Origin: SZUA-370 sp034003955
Lineage (GTDB): Bacteria > Spirochaetota > Spirochaetia > Treponematales > UBA12059
NCBI GenBank assembly: GCA_034003955.1
Contig: JAVEXO010000004.1
Location: 18,868-82,867 of the forward strand
Direction: 5' to 3'
DNA length: 64,000 bases
Shown: positions 8,556 through 17,195 of the stretch, piece after piece
Position numbering within the stretch: the stretch's first letter is position 1
How the letters are laid out: every line of letters begins with the position of its first letter
Notes under the pieces: model-generated
What the model was told of the DNA's origin: nothing
Database searches by the model: none
What the model saw: only the letters and a program-made list of their open reading frames with translations
Position numbers and translations under genes: made by a program

Positions 8556-11500
8556 GCGGCTTGCGAACAGTACTAACATGCGCGACCGCCTTGATGGTGG
8601 TCGCGCTTTGTCATGCGCAGCCTGATCCCCGGGCTGAACCATTTCAAGGGGTACTCGGGCCTGTGGAAGGGGTCTATGGCATGGCCCAGGTTCTGTTGCC
8701 GGCTACTCTGGCAGCAGGCCCCGCTACACAGTTTAGATTCAAGGGCCAGGATTCATGGTTCCCATTCGATCGCCCCCTGTATCTGGGGGCGTTTCCGGGT
8801 GAGGAGCGTACCTATGCCATTGAGTTTAAGGCGGCAGACGGCACACGCCAGGCAATACTGACATACACCATAGACAGGCGTCCCCCCGAGGCGCCTCAAT
8901 TTACACAGGCTTCCGGCGATGTCGGTAGCTCTTTCAATCTTGGTGTTAAAGGGGAAGGACAAATTTTCCTGAGTCTTGACGGTTCACCCTTTGAGCTCTT
9001 CACAGACGCTCAGTCATCATCATTTGCCGCCTTGCCCGATGCAACGCGTCTGGTCAGGGCGGTAGCCTATTGTGTCGATCCAAGAGGGAATGCCTCAAGA
9101 ACTGTGTCGGGCCAGTGGCGCCTGCATCCTGAAGACATACAGCCATCATTTTCCCTGCCAGGCGAAGTGCAAGCCCTAGGCATAAGAGTGCTTGAAGATG
9201 GTTCAGACATACGCATTGAGCAGCGTACATTGCTCGATTCTTCCAGGCTTACTTTGAGTGTCCCTCTCGGCGCCACTCCATGCATAGCCGTCAATGCCTC
9301 CAAGCCTTTTTCCTCTATGGCTTCGTATGCACAGTTGGCAGAAGACAAGGCAAGCGCTTCCTGTATCATTCCCTTTCCCTGGGGCTACGAACAGGAGCTT
9401 TCAGTACAGTACGGTTATGCCAAAGACGGCATGCTATTCGTCGCTCCTGAGCCTCTGAAGATTAATCCCGTGTTTCCTATAGAGGAAGGGTCTGCGGCTC
9501 CTGCTACGGCCCTTGCCCCAAACGTAAGACTTGATGATACCAGCGCCTATATAGACTGGCCCGCAAGCCCTTGGAGAATGCTGTTTGATTCTGGAGACGG
9601 TATTTTTACCATCGTCTCCAGGCCGCTTGTATTCAGGCTTGGTACTGAGCCCATGACGATTCGATATGCCAGCCAGGGACTCAATGGGTCAAGATCGCTC
9701 GTTGCAAGCCTTACCCTGCCTGCCAGGCGCATCATGGCAGAGCCAGCCCTGAGCGGCGTAGAAGATGGTGGCCGTTATGGCTCTAGCGTAACGGTGTTCG
9801 CTCTGGCCCAGGCGCACGACAAGGCGGCATTGCTCTATGAGTTTACAGAAGGGGACGGAGCCCCTCCCACCATTCATAGAGGCAGTCTCCGTATTGGACA
9901 AGAAGGACTGCGCTTCGATGGCAGGGACGGGGAGACTATCAGGTATCGCCTGCGCGTCGTCGCGGTAAACGCGAGCTCCATGGGAGACGTTGGCGACGAA
10001 GGGTATAGAGAGCGCTTTTATAGCTTTACGATAGACAGGCAGGCACCAGATGTGCCACAGACAGGATCCGGTGTTGCTGGCTATTCGTCATCCGATGCCC
10101 TTATTAGCTTTAAACCCCAGGATGGCAGTGTCTTTGTGTCTGTTTCTGAGACAGCTGAGGGTGAGTTTGTTCGATATGATGGTCCTATAAGCGTCGGAGG
10201 CTCGAAGGAAGGTAGAAAACGCTATACCATCAGGGCCTATGCCGAGGACGAGTTTGGCAATCGCTCGGCCCAAATGCAGCCAGTAAGCATTTTGGTAGAT
10301 ATTTCATCGATGTATGTCGATGCCAGCGGCCGCGTGGGAGCCGTCGGCGGGCCCGACGATCCTATGCCGTATCTTGATGACGCCATCGAAGCGGCGCAGG
10401 CAACAGGAAAGCGCTTCATCTATGTTCGCGGTATGGTGAGGCTCAGAAGAGCCGTGACGGTATACGGCAGCCTTACGGTAACAGGTGGATTCGATGATGC
10501 ATGGAATGAATCCCCCACAGGCAGCAGCCACATATATGTTGAGCAATTACCTTCTGGTACACCGTACGCCATCCGTGTGCATGACGGTACCTTGAATCTT
10601 TCATCAATGACGATAAGCATGATGGGGGATGGTTCTGGCGGGCTTATTGAGTCAGAGCAAGGAGAGCTTAGGCTCAATCGGATCACGATGCATCTTTCGG
10701 GTGGGATAGAGAAGACAGCCATAAAGGCTACAGGAGGCATGCTCAGTCTCTTGTCATCATCGCTGGTGTTTTCTAAGACGCTTACCGGTCGAGGTATGGA
10801 CGCCGCAGGTGCTTCTCTTGCGCTCGCAGACTCTACGCTTTCATGCGATGCTTCGGTACGCCTCCTGGATGTCATCAGGTTAAGCGATGCCGATGCCAGG
10901 ATCTCTGGTTTACGATTGGATGCTTCTCCGGCACAGGCATTGTCAATACTGAGTGCCACGAGGGCCAGTCTGAGCATTGAGCGCAGCATTCTTTCTGTTA
11001 GAGGCGGTTCTTCTTCATGCAGGGTCTTCAGCGCCAGCGCATCTGATCTTTCTGTAGACTCTGTCTATGTCGACGTGTCGTGGCAAGGATCCGTCGAGGT
11101 TTTCAATGCCAGCTCCGCCTCTGGCCTGCGTGTCGCCCATCTGAGTGCCTTTGTAGAGTCTCCTCGATCAGTATTTGTGGCGTCTTCTGGCTCCGGCATC
11201 GATATAGTCAATTCCATAGCCGTATTCATGGGTGGAGACGCACTCTTCATACGCAGCGACACAGAGCTCAAGACGTCTTCCATAGCCTCCAACTGTCTGT
11301 GGGGTTTCTCGCGGCTGATGGAAGGGCGTGATACCCTAGGAGCCCTTTCAGAAAGCACGCTTCAGAGACTCAACGATCTGGCAAGTGATGCGAGACCCAA
11401 TATGACAGAAGCCCCCTCAAAGACATTCTATGCCTCTGCAAAGGGTCTTAGGCGCCTTTCGGAAGGCTCTGCCTGCGTGGATAGTGGCGTACCCGTTATT

Positions 11501-11575
11501 TGGGCTTCCAAGCTCGATCTGTTTGGAAAGACGCGGAGCAAGGACTCACCCGATATTGGTGCCGAGGAACACTAG
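8552..11575 (+). CDS. large exported protein with Ig-like and beta-helix regions
   Basis: 1007 residues beginning with a signal peptide (hydrophobic stretch then ALCHAQ). The first ~580 residues contain repeated beta-rich segments with the recurring phrase TIDRQAPDVP/TIDRRPPEAP, typical of surface-exposed Ig-like or chitobiase-type modules. From ~587 (MYVDASGRVGAVGGPDDP) the protein turns into a right-handed beta-helix of the DUF1565/pectate-lyase-like type, ending in DSGVPV and SPDIGAEE, the usual end of choice-of-anchor Q proteins. No enzyme site is evident. It is probably exported to the periplasm or surface; function unknown. Start overlaps the preceding PRTase stop. Confidence 0.8.
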   Translation: MSGLRTVLTCATALMVVALCHAQPDPRAEPFQGVLGPVEGVYGMAQVLLPATLAAGPATQFRFKGQDSWFPFDRPLYLGAFPGEERTYAIEFKAADGTRQAILTYTIDRRPPEAPQFTQASGDVGSSFNLGVKGEGQIFLSLDGSPFELFTDAQSSSFAALPDATRLVRAVAYCVDPRGNASRTVSGQWRLHPEDIQPSFSLPGEVQALGIRVLEDGSDIRIEQRTLLDSSRLTLSVPLGATPCIAVNASKPFSSMASYAQLAEDKASASCIIPFPWGYEQELSVQYGYAKDGMLFVAPEPLKINPVFPIEEGSAAPATALAPNVRLDDTSAYIDWPASPWRMLFDSGDGIFTIVSRPLVFRLGTEPMTIRYASQGLNGSRSLVASLTLPARRIMAEPALSGVEDGGRYGSSVTVFALAQAHDKAALLYEFTEGDGAPPTIHRGSLRIGQEGLRFDGRDGETIRYRLRVVAVNASSMGDVGDEGYRERFYSFTIDRQAPDVPQTGSGVAGYSSSDALISFKPQDGSVFVSVSETAEGEFVRYDGPISVGGSKEGRKRYTIRAYAEDEFGNRSAQMQPVSILVDISSMYVDASGRVGAVGGPDDPMPYLDDAIEAAQATGKRFIYVRGMVRLRRAVTVYGSLTVTGGFDDAWNESPTGSSHIYVEQLPSGTPYAIRVHDGTLNLSSMTISMMGDGSGGLIESEQGELRLNRITMHLSGGIEKTAIKATGGMLSLLSSSLVFSKTLTGRGMDAAGASLALADSTLSCDASVRLLDVIRLSDADARISGLRLDASPAQALSILSATRASLSIERSILSVRGGSSSCRVFSASASDLSVDSVYVDVSWQGSVEVFNASSASGLRVAHLSAFVESPRSVFVASSGSGIDIVNSIAVFMGGDALFIRSDTELKTSSIASNCLWGFSRLMEGRDTLGALSESTLQRLNDLASDARPNMTEAPSKTFYASAKGLRRLSEGSACVDSGVPVIWASKLDLFGKTRSKDSPDIGAEEH
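8580..8606 (+). repeat. hairpin inside signal-peptide codons
   Basis: GCGCGACCGCC (8580-8590), loop TTGAT, GGTGGTCGCGC (8596-8606): an 11-bp stem with one G-T wobble, followed by TTTG. It starts 28 nt into the 1007-residue gene. It could slow translation or transcription, or be chance in a GC-rich stretch. Confidence 0.5.
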
Positions 11576-11579
11576 GCCA

Positions 11580-12263
11580 TCAACGCTCTTCTGACTCGGC
11601 GTAGGCTCGCAAGAGCCTTGCGGGGGCTGCGGCCAGGAATTCCGAGTCTACAACATGGCCGCCACATGTTCCTCTAGACGCATACAGTGACGCCTCGTGT
11701 TCATCGATGCTGTAGTCGGCCTGGGCGTCCTCTACGTGGACGACTAAGAAGCCACGTTCAGAGGCATCCCGAGCCGTTGTGTCTACGCATTGACTGGTCG
11801 CGAGCCCAGTCATCACGACAGCGCCTATGCCGCGGGCACGCAGTTCCCTTTCAAGATCGGGTTTAGAGAATGCCGAGTAGCTGGACTTGTCTATTATTAT
11901 ATCAGATGCACATGGCGCTATTTCAGGCGCAACATCCGACCATGGGTCGTTTGCCAGTGGATATACGTCCTCAAACCCAGCCTTCTGGGCGCTCATCCAG
12001 AACGACTTGAAGAATCTGTGCAGATCGGTCCTGTCTAGAGAGTGGGCACAGAGGCGCACATAGACTGTGGGCCATCCAATGGTCGTGAAGGCCGACTTGA
12101 GCCTCGAGATGGCCGGAAACACCGAGGATCGTACACGTGCCCCTATATATGACATGCTACCAGGCCAGCATAGTTCTGAGTAGGCATAGAAGGGTGACTC
12201 TGCTTCCAGATAGTATCGTTGCACATCCACTATGAGCAGAGCCGCCGAAATACTCGTTTGCAT
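11580..12263 (-). CDS. isochorismatase-family cysteine hydrolase
   Basis: Cysteine hydrolase of the isochorismatase/nicotinamidase superfamily. The catalytic triad is visible: Asp13 in LIVDVQ, Lys in IDKSSYSAF and Cys in ATSQCVDTTARDA, with the cis-peptide position before it (TGLATS). The substrate is not predictable; metal ligands of nicotinamidases (DxH after the first Asp) are not seen. ATG 12263 fits the AGGAGG (12272-12277) better than the upstream GTG 12266. It lies 37 nt after glgC on the same strand without a terminator, so the two may be co-transcribed. Confidence 0.85.
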   Translation of the reverse strand: MQTSISAALLIVDVQRYYLEAESPFYAYSELCWPGSMSYIGARVRSSVFPAISRLKSAFTTIGWPTVYVRLCAHSLDRTDLHRFFKSFWMSAQKAGFEDVYPLANDPWSDVAPEIAPCASDIIIDKSSYSAFSKPDLERELRARGIGAVVMTGLATSQCVDTTARDASERGFLVVHVEDAQADYSIDEHEASLYASRGTCGGHVVDSEFLAAAPARLLRAYAESEER

Positions 12264-12300
12264 CACAAGACCCTCCTGGACGCACAGTCGGCAGACAATG

Positions 12301-13572
12301 CTAGATGATGGTGCCTTCTTCTATGATACCGTTCTTGGGAACTACAATAATACCGTCAACGAAGTAGTATGAACCAAACTCACCATCGCATCTCTCACTG
12401 GCGACGACGCCGAAACTACAGAAGGCGCCAACTCTTGCGTTCTTGTCTATTATTGCCCGTTTTATTATTGAACCCTGGCCTATACCAATATTTGGTATGT
12501 GTTTCTTTACGTTTTCAGCCTTCTGCTCATCTGTCTCGTAGTAATCCGCTCCCATGCACACGACACCGTCGAAACTGGCTCCAGTCTCTATGATGGTGCG
12601 AATACCTACTATAGAGTTAGAAATTGATGCATTTGTGATGATGCATCCGTCTGAGGTCAAGGCCTGGTTGAGGGTGCTATAGTTAATCTTGGAGGCTGGA
12701 AGATTGCGCCTATGCGTATAGATGGGCCTGATTTCGTCGTAAAAATTGAATTCCGGGGCGATGGAAGTGAGGTTGAGGTTGGCCTCGTAGAAGCTCCGTA
12801 TCGTGCCTATGTCTTCCCAATATCCATCGAATATATAGGCGTTTATTGGGTTGGTGGATAGTACCGTAGGTATGACTTCCTTGCCAAAATCGTTTAAGTC
12901 ATTATCAAGGCACTTCTCCATGAGGGAGGCATTGAATATATAGATGCCCATGGAGGCGAGGTACTCCTTGGAGCCTCGTCTCTCCTTAAGGAGATCTTTG
13001 GGCACCTTGAAGTCTGATATATCCTTGACCTTCCCAGGCTTCTCCTGGAATTCGACTATACGGCTCGACGCATCGACCTTCATGATGCCAAAGTCGCTGG
13101 CATCCTCGCGGTTTACCGTGGTGCAGGATATTGACAGCTCGCAGCCCGACTCCACGTGTTGCTTGAACATGTCGTCAAGATCCATTCTGTAGAGCTGGTC
13201 ACCGGAGACTATGAGGTAGTGGGTGGGATTCTGTGTCCTGAAGTGGACAAGATTCTTCCTGACCGCGTCTGCTGTGCCTTCATACCAGCCAGAATGAGTC
13301 AGAGTCTGCTCGGCCGCGAGCACCTCGGCAAAACCGTCGGAGAATATATCGAATATGTATGTCTTGGCAATGTGGAGATGAAGCGAGGCGGAATTGAACT
13401 GTGTCAGTATGTAAATCTGCTTGAAACCTGCATTGATACAATTAGAAATGGGTATGTCTACTATACGGTAGCGCCCACCGAACGGAACGGCTGGCTTGGC
13501 CCTATCCATGGTAAGGGGAAATAATCGTGTTCCCTTACCGCCTCCAAGGACAATAGCCAGAACCTTATTCAT
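12301..13572 (-). CDS. glgC: glucose-1-phosphate adenylyltransferase
   Basis: Makes ADP-glucose from ATP and glucose 1-phosphate, the committed step of glycogen synthesis. The N-terminal nucleotidyltransferase domain has GGGKGTRLFPLT (residues 9-20), KPAVPFGGRYRIVD and YWEDIGTIRSFYEAN; the C-terminal ~130 residues form the left-handed beta-helix. ATG 13572 is favoured by GGAGG at 13578-13582. 423 residues is the standard length. No other glycogen genes are in the window. Confidence 0.96.
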   Translation of the reverse strand: MNKVLAIVLGGGKGTRLFPLTMDRAKPAVPFGGRYRIVDIPISNCINAGFKQIYILTQFNSASLHLHIAKTYIFDIFSDGFAEVLAAEQTLTHSGWYEGTADAVRKNLVHFRTQNPTHYLIVSGDQLYRMDLDDMFKQHVESGCELSISCTTVNREDASDFGIMKVDASSRIVEFQEKPGKVKDISDFKVPKDLLKERRGSKEYLASMGIYIFNASLMEKCLDNDLNDFGKEVIPTVLSTNPINAYIFDGYWEDIGTIRSFYEANLNLTSIAPEFNFYDEIRPIYTHRRNLPASKINYSTLNQALTSDGCIITNASISNSIVGIRTIIETGASFDGVVCMGADYYETDEQKAENVKKHIPNIGIGQGSIIKRAIIDKNARVGAFCSFGVVASERCDGEFGSYYFVDGIIVVPKNGIIEEGTII

Positions 13573-13605
13573 ATATACCTCCATTTTGTGTGCGCATACA
13601 TGCCT

Positions 13606-13614
13606 ACTATAGCA
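13606..13614 (-). promoter_or_regulatory. extended -10 promoter of glgC
   Basis: Read on the minus strand: TGC followed by TATAGT, an extended -10 element. No good -35 is seen at 16-18 bp, which extended -10 promoters tolerate. Distance to the glgC ATG is 33 nt. Confidence 0.45.
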
Positions 13615-13670
13615 CGTATAAACTGAGCTCGGTTATTAAAACTACTGACATCTTTGGTCTGGTTCTGAGA

Positions 13671-13699
13671 TTTACCAATCTTCTTCTTTGCCGTATCAT
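13671..13699 (+). promoter_or_regulatory. candidate mrfA promoter, very short leader
   Basis: TTTACC (13671-13676), 17-bp spacer, TATCAT (13694-13699). The first in-frame ATG (13709) follows after 9 nt, and no Shine-Dalgarno is present, so the transcript would start almost at the start codon. Confidence 0.4.
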
Positions 13700-13708
13700 A
13701 GTATAGAC

Positions 13709-16036
13709 ATGGACACAAAAATCGCCAGAGACCCCATAGAAGAATTCCTCGCGGATCCTGACTTCGCGCCGTGTATAACGCATGTCAAGCGCGTAGAAGC
13801 AAGCGAAGCACTATGGGCAGATACCCCAGCTCGCCTCGATTCCAGGCTCAAGACTGCCTTGGCCTCCAGAGGCATAGACATGCTCTATAGCCATCAACGT
13901 GCCGCCTGGGACCTGGCGGAGAGCGGCCGCGACTTCCTCGTAGAGACCCCCACGGCCAGCGGAAAGAGCCTATGCTACAATCTGCCCGTGGCCCAGGCCC
14001 TTATCGATGACCCCGGAGCACGGGCCTTATACCTCTTTCCAACGAAGGCCTTGTCCCAGGACCAACAAGCCGAACTCAATGCCCTCATAGAGGCCGGCAG
14101 TCTGCCCATAAAGGCCGCGACCTACGATGGCGACACGCCCCAGTCAATACGAAAGGCAGCCCGTGACTCTGGCAGAATAGTGATAAGCAATCCTGATATG
14201 CTCCATTCTGGTGTGCTTCCCAATCATGCCAAGTGGATACAGTTTTTTGCAGGCCTAAAATATATCGTAGTAGACGAGATGCACGCCTACCGTGGTGTGT
14301 TCGGTAGCCATGTAGCCAACGTGCTGCGAAGGCTCGTGCGTATTGCCGCCTATTACGGCTCGAGCCCACGTTTCATCCTGTGCTCTGCGACAATAGGCAA
14401 TCCTGCCGAGCTGGCTCAGGCCTTGACGGGCAGGCCGGTAGAGTCGATAACACAGAATGGCGCACCCAGGGCCGAAAAGCTTGTGGCCTTCTACAATCCA
14501 CCCCTCGTCGACCCTATACAGGGCATCAGGAAGAGTTCTGCCAACGAGTCTATGGCCATTGCTGCGCGTCTTCTGGCAGCGGGTACGAGGACAATACTGT
14601 TTGCCCGCTCAAGGCTCAAGGTAGAGATACTGGCCGCCTATCTGAACAAGCATTTTGAGAACATATACACTGAAAATAGCCGGATACGAGTAGAACCCTA
14701 TCGATCCGGTCTCCTGCCAAGCGAGCGCAGGCAGATAGAACGGGGGCTGCGTGATGGCAGCATCAATGGGGTTGTGTCTACCAATGCCTTGGAGCTAGGC
14801 ATAGACATAGGCGGTCTCGAAGCCGCCGTCATAGCCGGCTGGCCAGGAAGCCTGGCCTCGTTTTGGCAGCAGGCAGGCAGGGCAGGGCGCAGGAAAGGCG
14901 CTTCCGTTGCCGTCTATGTGGCCTCCAGCTCGCCTGTAGACCAGTTCCTCATTGATAATCCTGATAGATTCTTTGGCACGAAGGCGGAGAATGCCAGGAT
15001 TGATCCTGATAATCCTTACATTTATACGGATCATGTAAAATGTGCAGCCTTTGAGTTGCCGTTCAAGGAGGGTGAGGTCTTTGGTCCCGAGCCGGAGGCC
15101 GTCTTGCGTTTCCTTGAAGAGGAAGGCACCGTAAGGAATACACAAGGTCGATGGTACTGGTCAGATTCTGGATATCCGGCGGAGAAGATATCGCTGAGGT
15201 CTGCTTGCGCCGATAACGTCGTTATAATAGACACAACATCGGGACGCAACGCCGTCATAGGAGAGATGGACAGGCCAAGCGCCAAGGAGCTTGTCTTTGA
15301 CGATGCCGTCTACATCCATCGCGGCAGGCAGTTTATTGTCCTAAGGCTAGACATAGAGAATCGCCAGTGTCTTGTAGAGGAACGAGAAATAAACTACTAC
15401 ACCGACGCCATAGTCAAGAACGACATAAAGGTTCTGTCTGAAGATGAACATGGGGGCAGTGCGGCCCTTCCTATAGTCGTGGGAGACCTCCTCGTGCGCT
15501 CCAGTGCCGAGAAGTTCAAGAAACTCAGGTTCCATACCAACGAGAATATTGGCTATGGAGAAATTTTCTTGCCTCCTGAAGAGATGCAGACCAGGGCCAT
15601 GGCGATACTGTTCCCTCCTGAATGTAAGCCAGGAGCCATGTTGCAGGCCATGGAAGAGCTGGAGCGGGCGGCCAGTCTGTCGGCCGTATCAAACATCCTT
15701 AAGTCGTTAGCCCCGGTGGAACTCCTGTGTGATCGCTCTGACCTAGGTACGGCATGGCGTGTACGGGATGATCACTTCGGCGTTCCAGTCGTCTATGTCT
15801 GGGACCAATACCCCGGTGGCACCGGCTTGGCCGAGGCTCTGGCTGGCTGCCTTGGGGATGTGCTACAGGCCGCAAGCGGAAGGCTTTCAGGCTGTGACTG
15901 CGAAAGTGGCTGCCCTTCATGCATAGGTGTGCCAGATGAAGGCTACCAGAAGACCAGAAAGAGAAAAATAAATTCCTCACTTCTCCTGGCAGTGGCCCTG
16001 GAAGCCCTGCGTGAGTCTGGCGAGGCGGGTATTTAG
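13709..16036 (+). CDS. mrfA: DEAD/DEAH-type helicase with C-terminal Cys domain, MrfA-like
   Basis: Superfamily 2 helicase of the YprA/MrfA family, known in Bacillus subtilis to act with MrfB in repair of mitomycin C damage. Motifs in order: Q-like SHQRAAWD, Walker A TPTASGKS, Ia FPTKALSQDQ, II VVDEMHAYRG (DEMH), III CSATIGNPAE, IV-VI with STNALELGIDIGGLEA and QQAGRAGRR. The C-terminal domain (DUF1998) ends with CDCESGCPSCIG, the four-cysteine metal cluster of this family. 775 residues from ATG 13709; TTG 13688 is an alternative. The next gene, 3 nt after its stop, is the matching exonuclease. Confidence 0.9.
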   Translation: MDTKIARDPIEEFLADPDFAPCITHVKRVEASEALWADTPARLDSRLKTALASRGIDMLYSHQRAAWDLAESGRDFLVETPTASGKSLCYNLPVAQALIDDPGARALYLFPTKALSQDQQAELNALIEAGSLPIKAATYDGDTPQSIRKAARDSGRIVISNPDMLHSGVLPNHAKWIQFFAGLKYIVVDEMHAYRGVFGSHVANVLRRLVRIAAYYGSSPRFILCSATIGNPAELAQALTGRPVESITQNGAPRAEKLVAFYNPPLVDPIQGIRKSSANESMAIAARLLAAGTRTILFARSRLKVEILAAYLNKHFENIYTENSRIRVEPYRSGLLPSERRQIERGLRDGSINGVVSTNALELGIDIGGLEAAVIAGWPGSLASFWQQAGRAGRRKGASVAVYVASSSPVDQFLIDNPDRFFGTKAENARIDPDNPYIYTDHVKCAAFELPFKEGEVFGPEPEAVLRFLEEEGTVRNTQGRWYWSDSGYPAEKISLRSACADNVVIIDTTSGRNAVIGEMDRPSAKELVFDDAVYIHRGRQFIVLRLDIENRQCLVEEREINYYTDAIVKNDIKVLSEDEHGGSAALPIVVGDLLVRSSAEKFKKLRFHTNENIGYGEIFLPPEEMQTRAMAILFPPECKPGAMLQAMEELERAASLSAVSNILKSLAPVELLCDRSDLGTAWRVRDDHFGVPVVYVWDQYPGGTGLAEALAGCLGDVLQAASGRLSGCDCESGCPSCIGVPDEGYQKTRKRKINSSLLLAVALEALRESGEAGI

Positions 16037-16039
16037 ACC

Positions 16040-17182
16040 GTGGGCTCTACCATGAAGGAACGCCTTGCCAGGATACGGCTAGGCTCTGGGGCTCTTGGGT
16101 CGGTTTCCAGAAGCCTGCCATTGAAACGAACAGTACCGGTCGATTTTCCTTCTGGATGGAACATGATAGAGCATGGGCTTAGATTCAAAGAAACCATCGC
16201 CATGGAGCCTGCCAAGGCGCATGGAGAATCCATGCGCCTTGGCAGGTTTACCACCAGGGCCCCTGAGACTGGGATTAACCTTAAAGACATTGTATTCTTC
16301 GATCTGGAGACGACAGGCTTGTCTGGAGGTACCGGAACCTTAGCCTTCCTCGCGGCGCTTGGAGCGTTCATGCCCGATGGAAGATTTGCAGTACGGCAAT
16401 ACTTCATAGACGACTATCCTGCCGAGACTGCCTTCCTTGAGCGTCTCGATGCCGAATTCTCAAAGGCATCCGCCGTCATAAGCTACAACGGAGCCTCATT
16501 CGATATGCCCTTGTATTCGGTGCGCAGGATAATGAATGGCTTGGGAGCCCCACCCATGATTGTCCATGTAGATGTCATCCATGCAGCACGGCGGCTGTGG
16601 AGGCACACGCTAGGAAATTGTTCCCTTGGCAATCTTGAATCGACGGTGCTTGGGCTCAGGCGATCCGGCGATATTTCAGGCTCTGAGGTGCCGGCCGTCT
16701 GGTTCGACTTCCTGAAGCATGGCTGTAGCGATAGACTGCATGCTGTGTTTAGCCATAACGAACAAGATGTGCGTTCCCTGGCCGCATTGTTCCTGCTTAT
16801 ATACGCTGGCATAGCAGGCGGTGAAACCATTCCCTGCCAAGATCCAGTAGGTCTTGCCGCTCTGCAGGCAAGGCTTGATCATGGTATGGCTGAAAAAACC
16901 CTTCTTACAGCTCTTGCAGCGGGAAATGTTAGGGCGGTTAGGCCCCTGATGCGGCTCTATAGGGTGCAGGGGCAGCTGTTGCAGCGAATGGCCTTGATAC
17001 CACTCTTGCCCGATGACCCGGCCGGCCTATTCTCAAAATCTGTGTATGCCGAGAGGATTCTCGGTGACCTGACAGCATCGAAGAGCCTTGTAGATGCGGC
17101 CATTCTTTCTGCTGCTGGTGTGCTCAAGGAGAGGGCCCAGAAACGATCGGCACGGCTGGATAGAAAACTACGAGGCTTGTAG
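16040..17182 (+). CDS. mrfB: DEDD-type exonuclease, MrfB-like
   Basis: YprB/MrfB-family 3'-5' exonuclease with an RNase H-like fold. Exo I is FFDLETTGLSGGTGT, Exo II is SYNGASFDMP, and Exo III is in SHNEQDVRSLA, giving the acidic residues of the DEDDh class (the His precedes the last Asp). Residues ~265-380 are a helical region. It follows mrfA directly, the same order as in Bacillus, so an MrfAB repair pair is likely. Start is GTG 16040 or ATG 16052; neither has a strong ribosome site. A perfect inverted repeat occupies codons for the linker before the nuclease domain (16208-16246). Confidence 0.88.
   Translation: MGSTMKERLARIRLGSGALGSVSRSLPLKRTVPVDFPSGWNMIEHGLRFKETIAMEPAKAHGESMRLGRFTTRAPETGINLKDIVFFDLETTGLSGGTGTLAFLAALGAFMPDGRFAVRQYFIDDYPAETAFLERLDAEFSKASAVISYNGASFDMPLYSVRRIMNGLGAPPMIVHVDVIHAARRLWRHTLGNCSLGNLESTVLGLRRSGDISGSEVPAVWFDFLKHGCSDRLHAVFSHNEQDVRSLAALFLLIYAGIAGGETIPCQDPVGLAALQARLDHGMAEKTLLTALAAGNVRAVRPLMRLYRVQGQLLQRMALIPLLPDDPAGLFSKSVYAERILGDLTASKSLVDAAILSAAGVLKERAQKRSARLDRKLRGL
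16208..16246. repeat. perfect 18-bp inverted repeat inside mrfB
   Basis: CCTGCCAAGGCGCATGGA (16208-16225) is followed by GAA and then its exact complement (16229-16246). RNA from either strand would fold into an 18-bp stem with a 3-nt loop. It is in frame and encodes part of the variable linker before the exonuclease domain. Confidence 0.9.
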
Positions 17183-17195
17183 TCGATGGCTGGAA

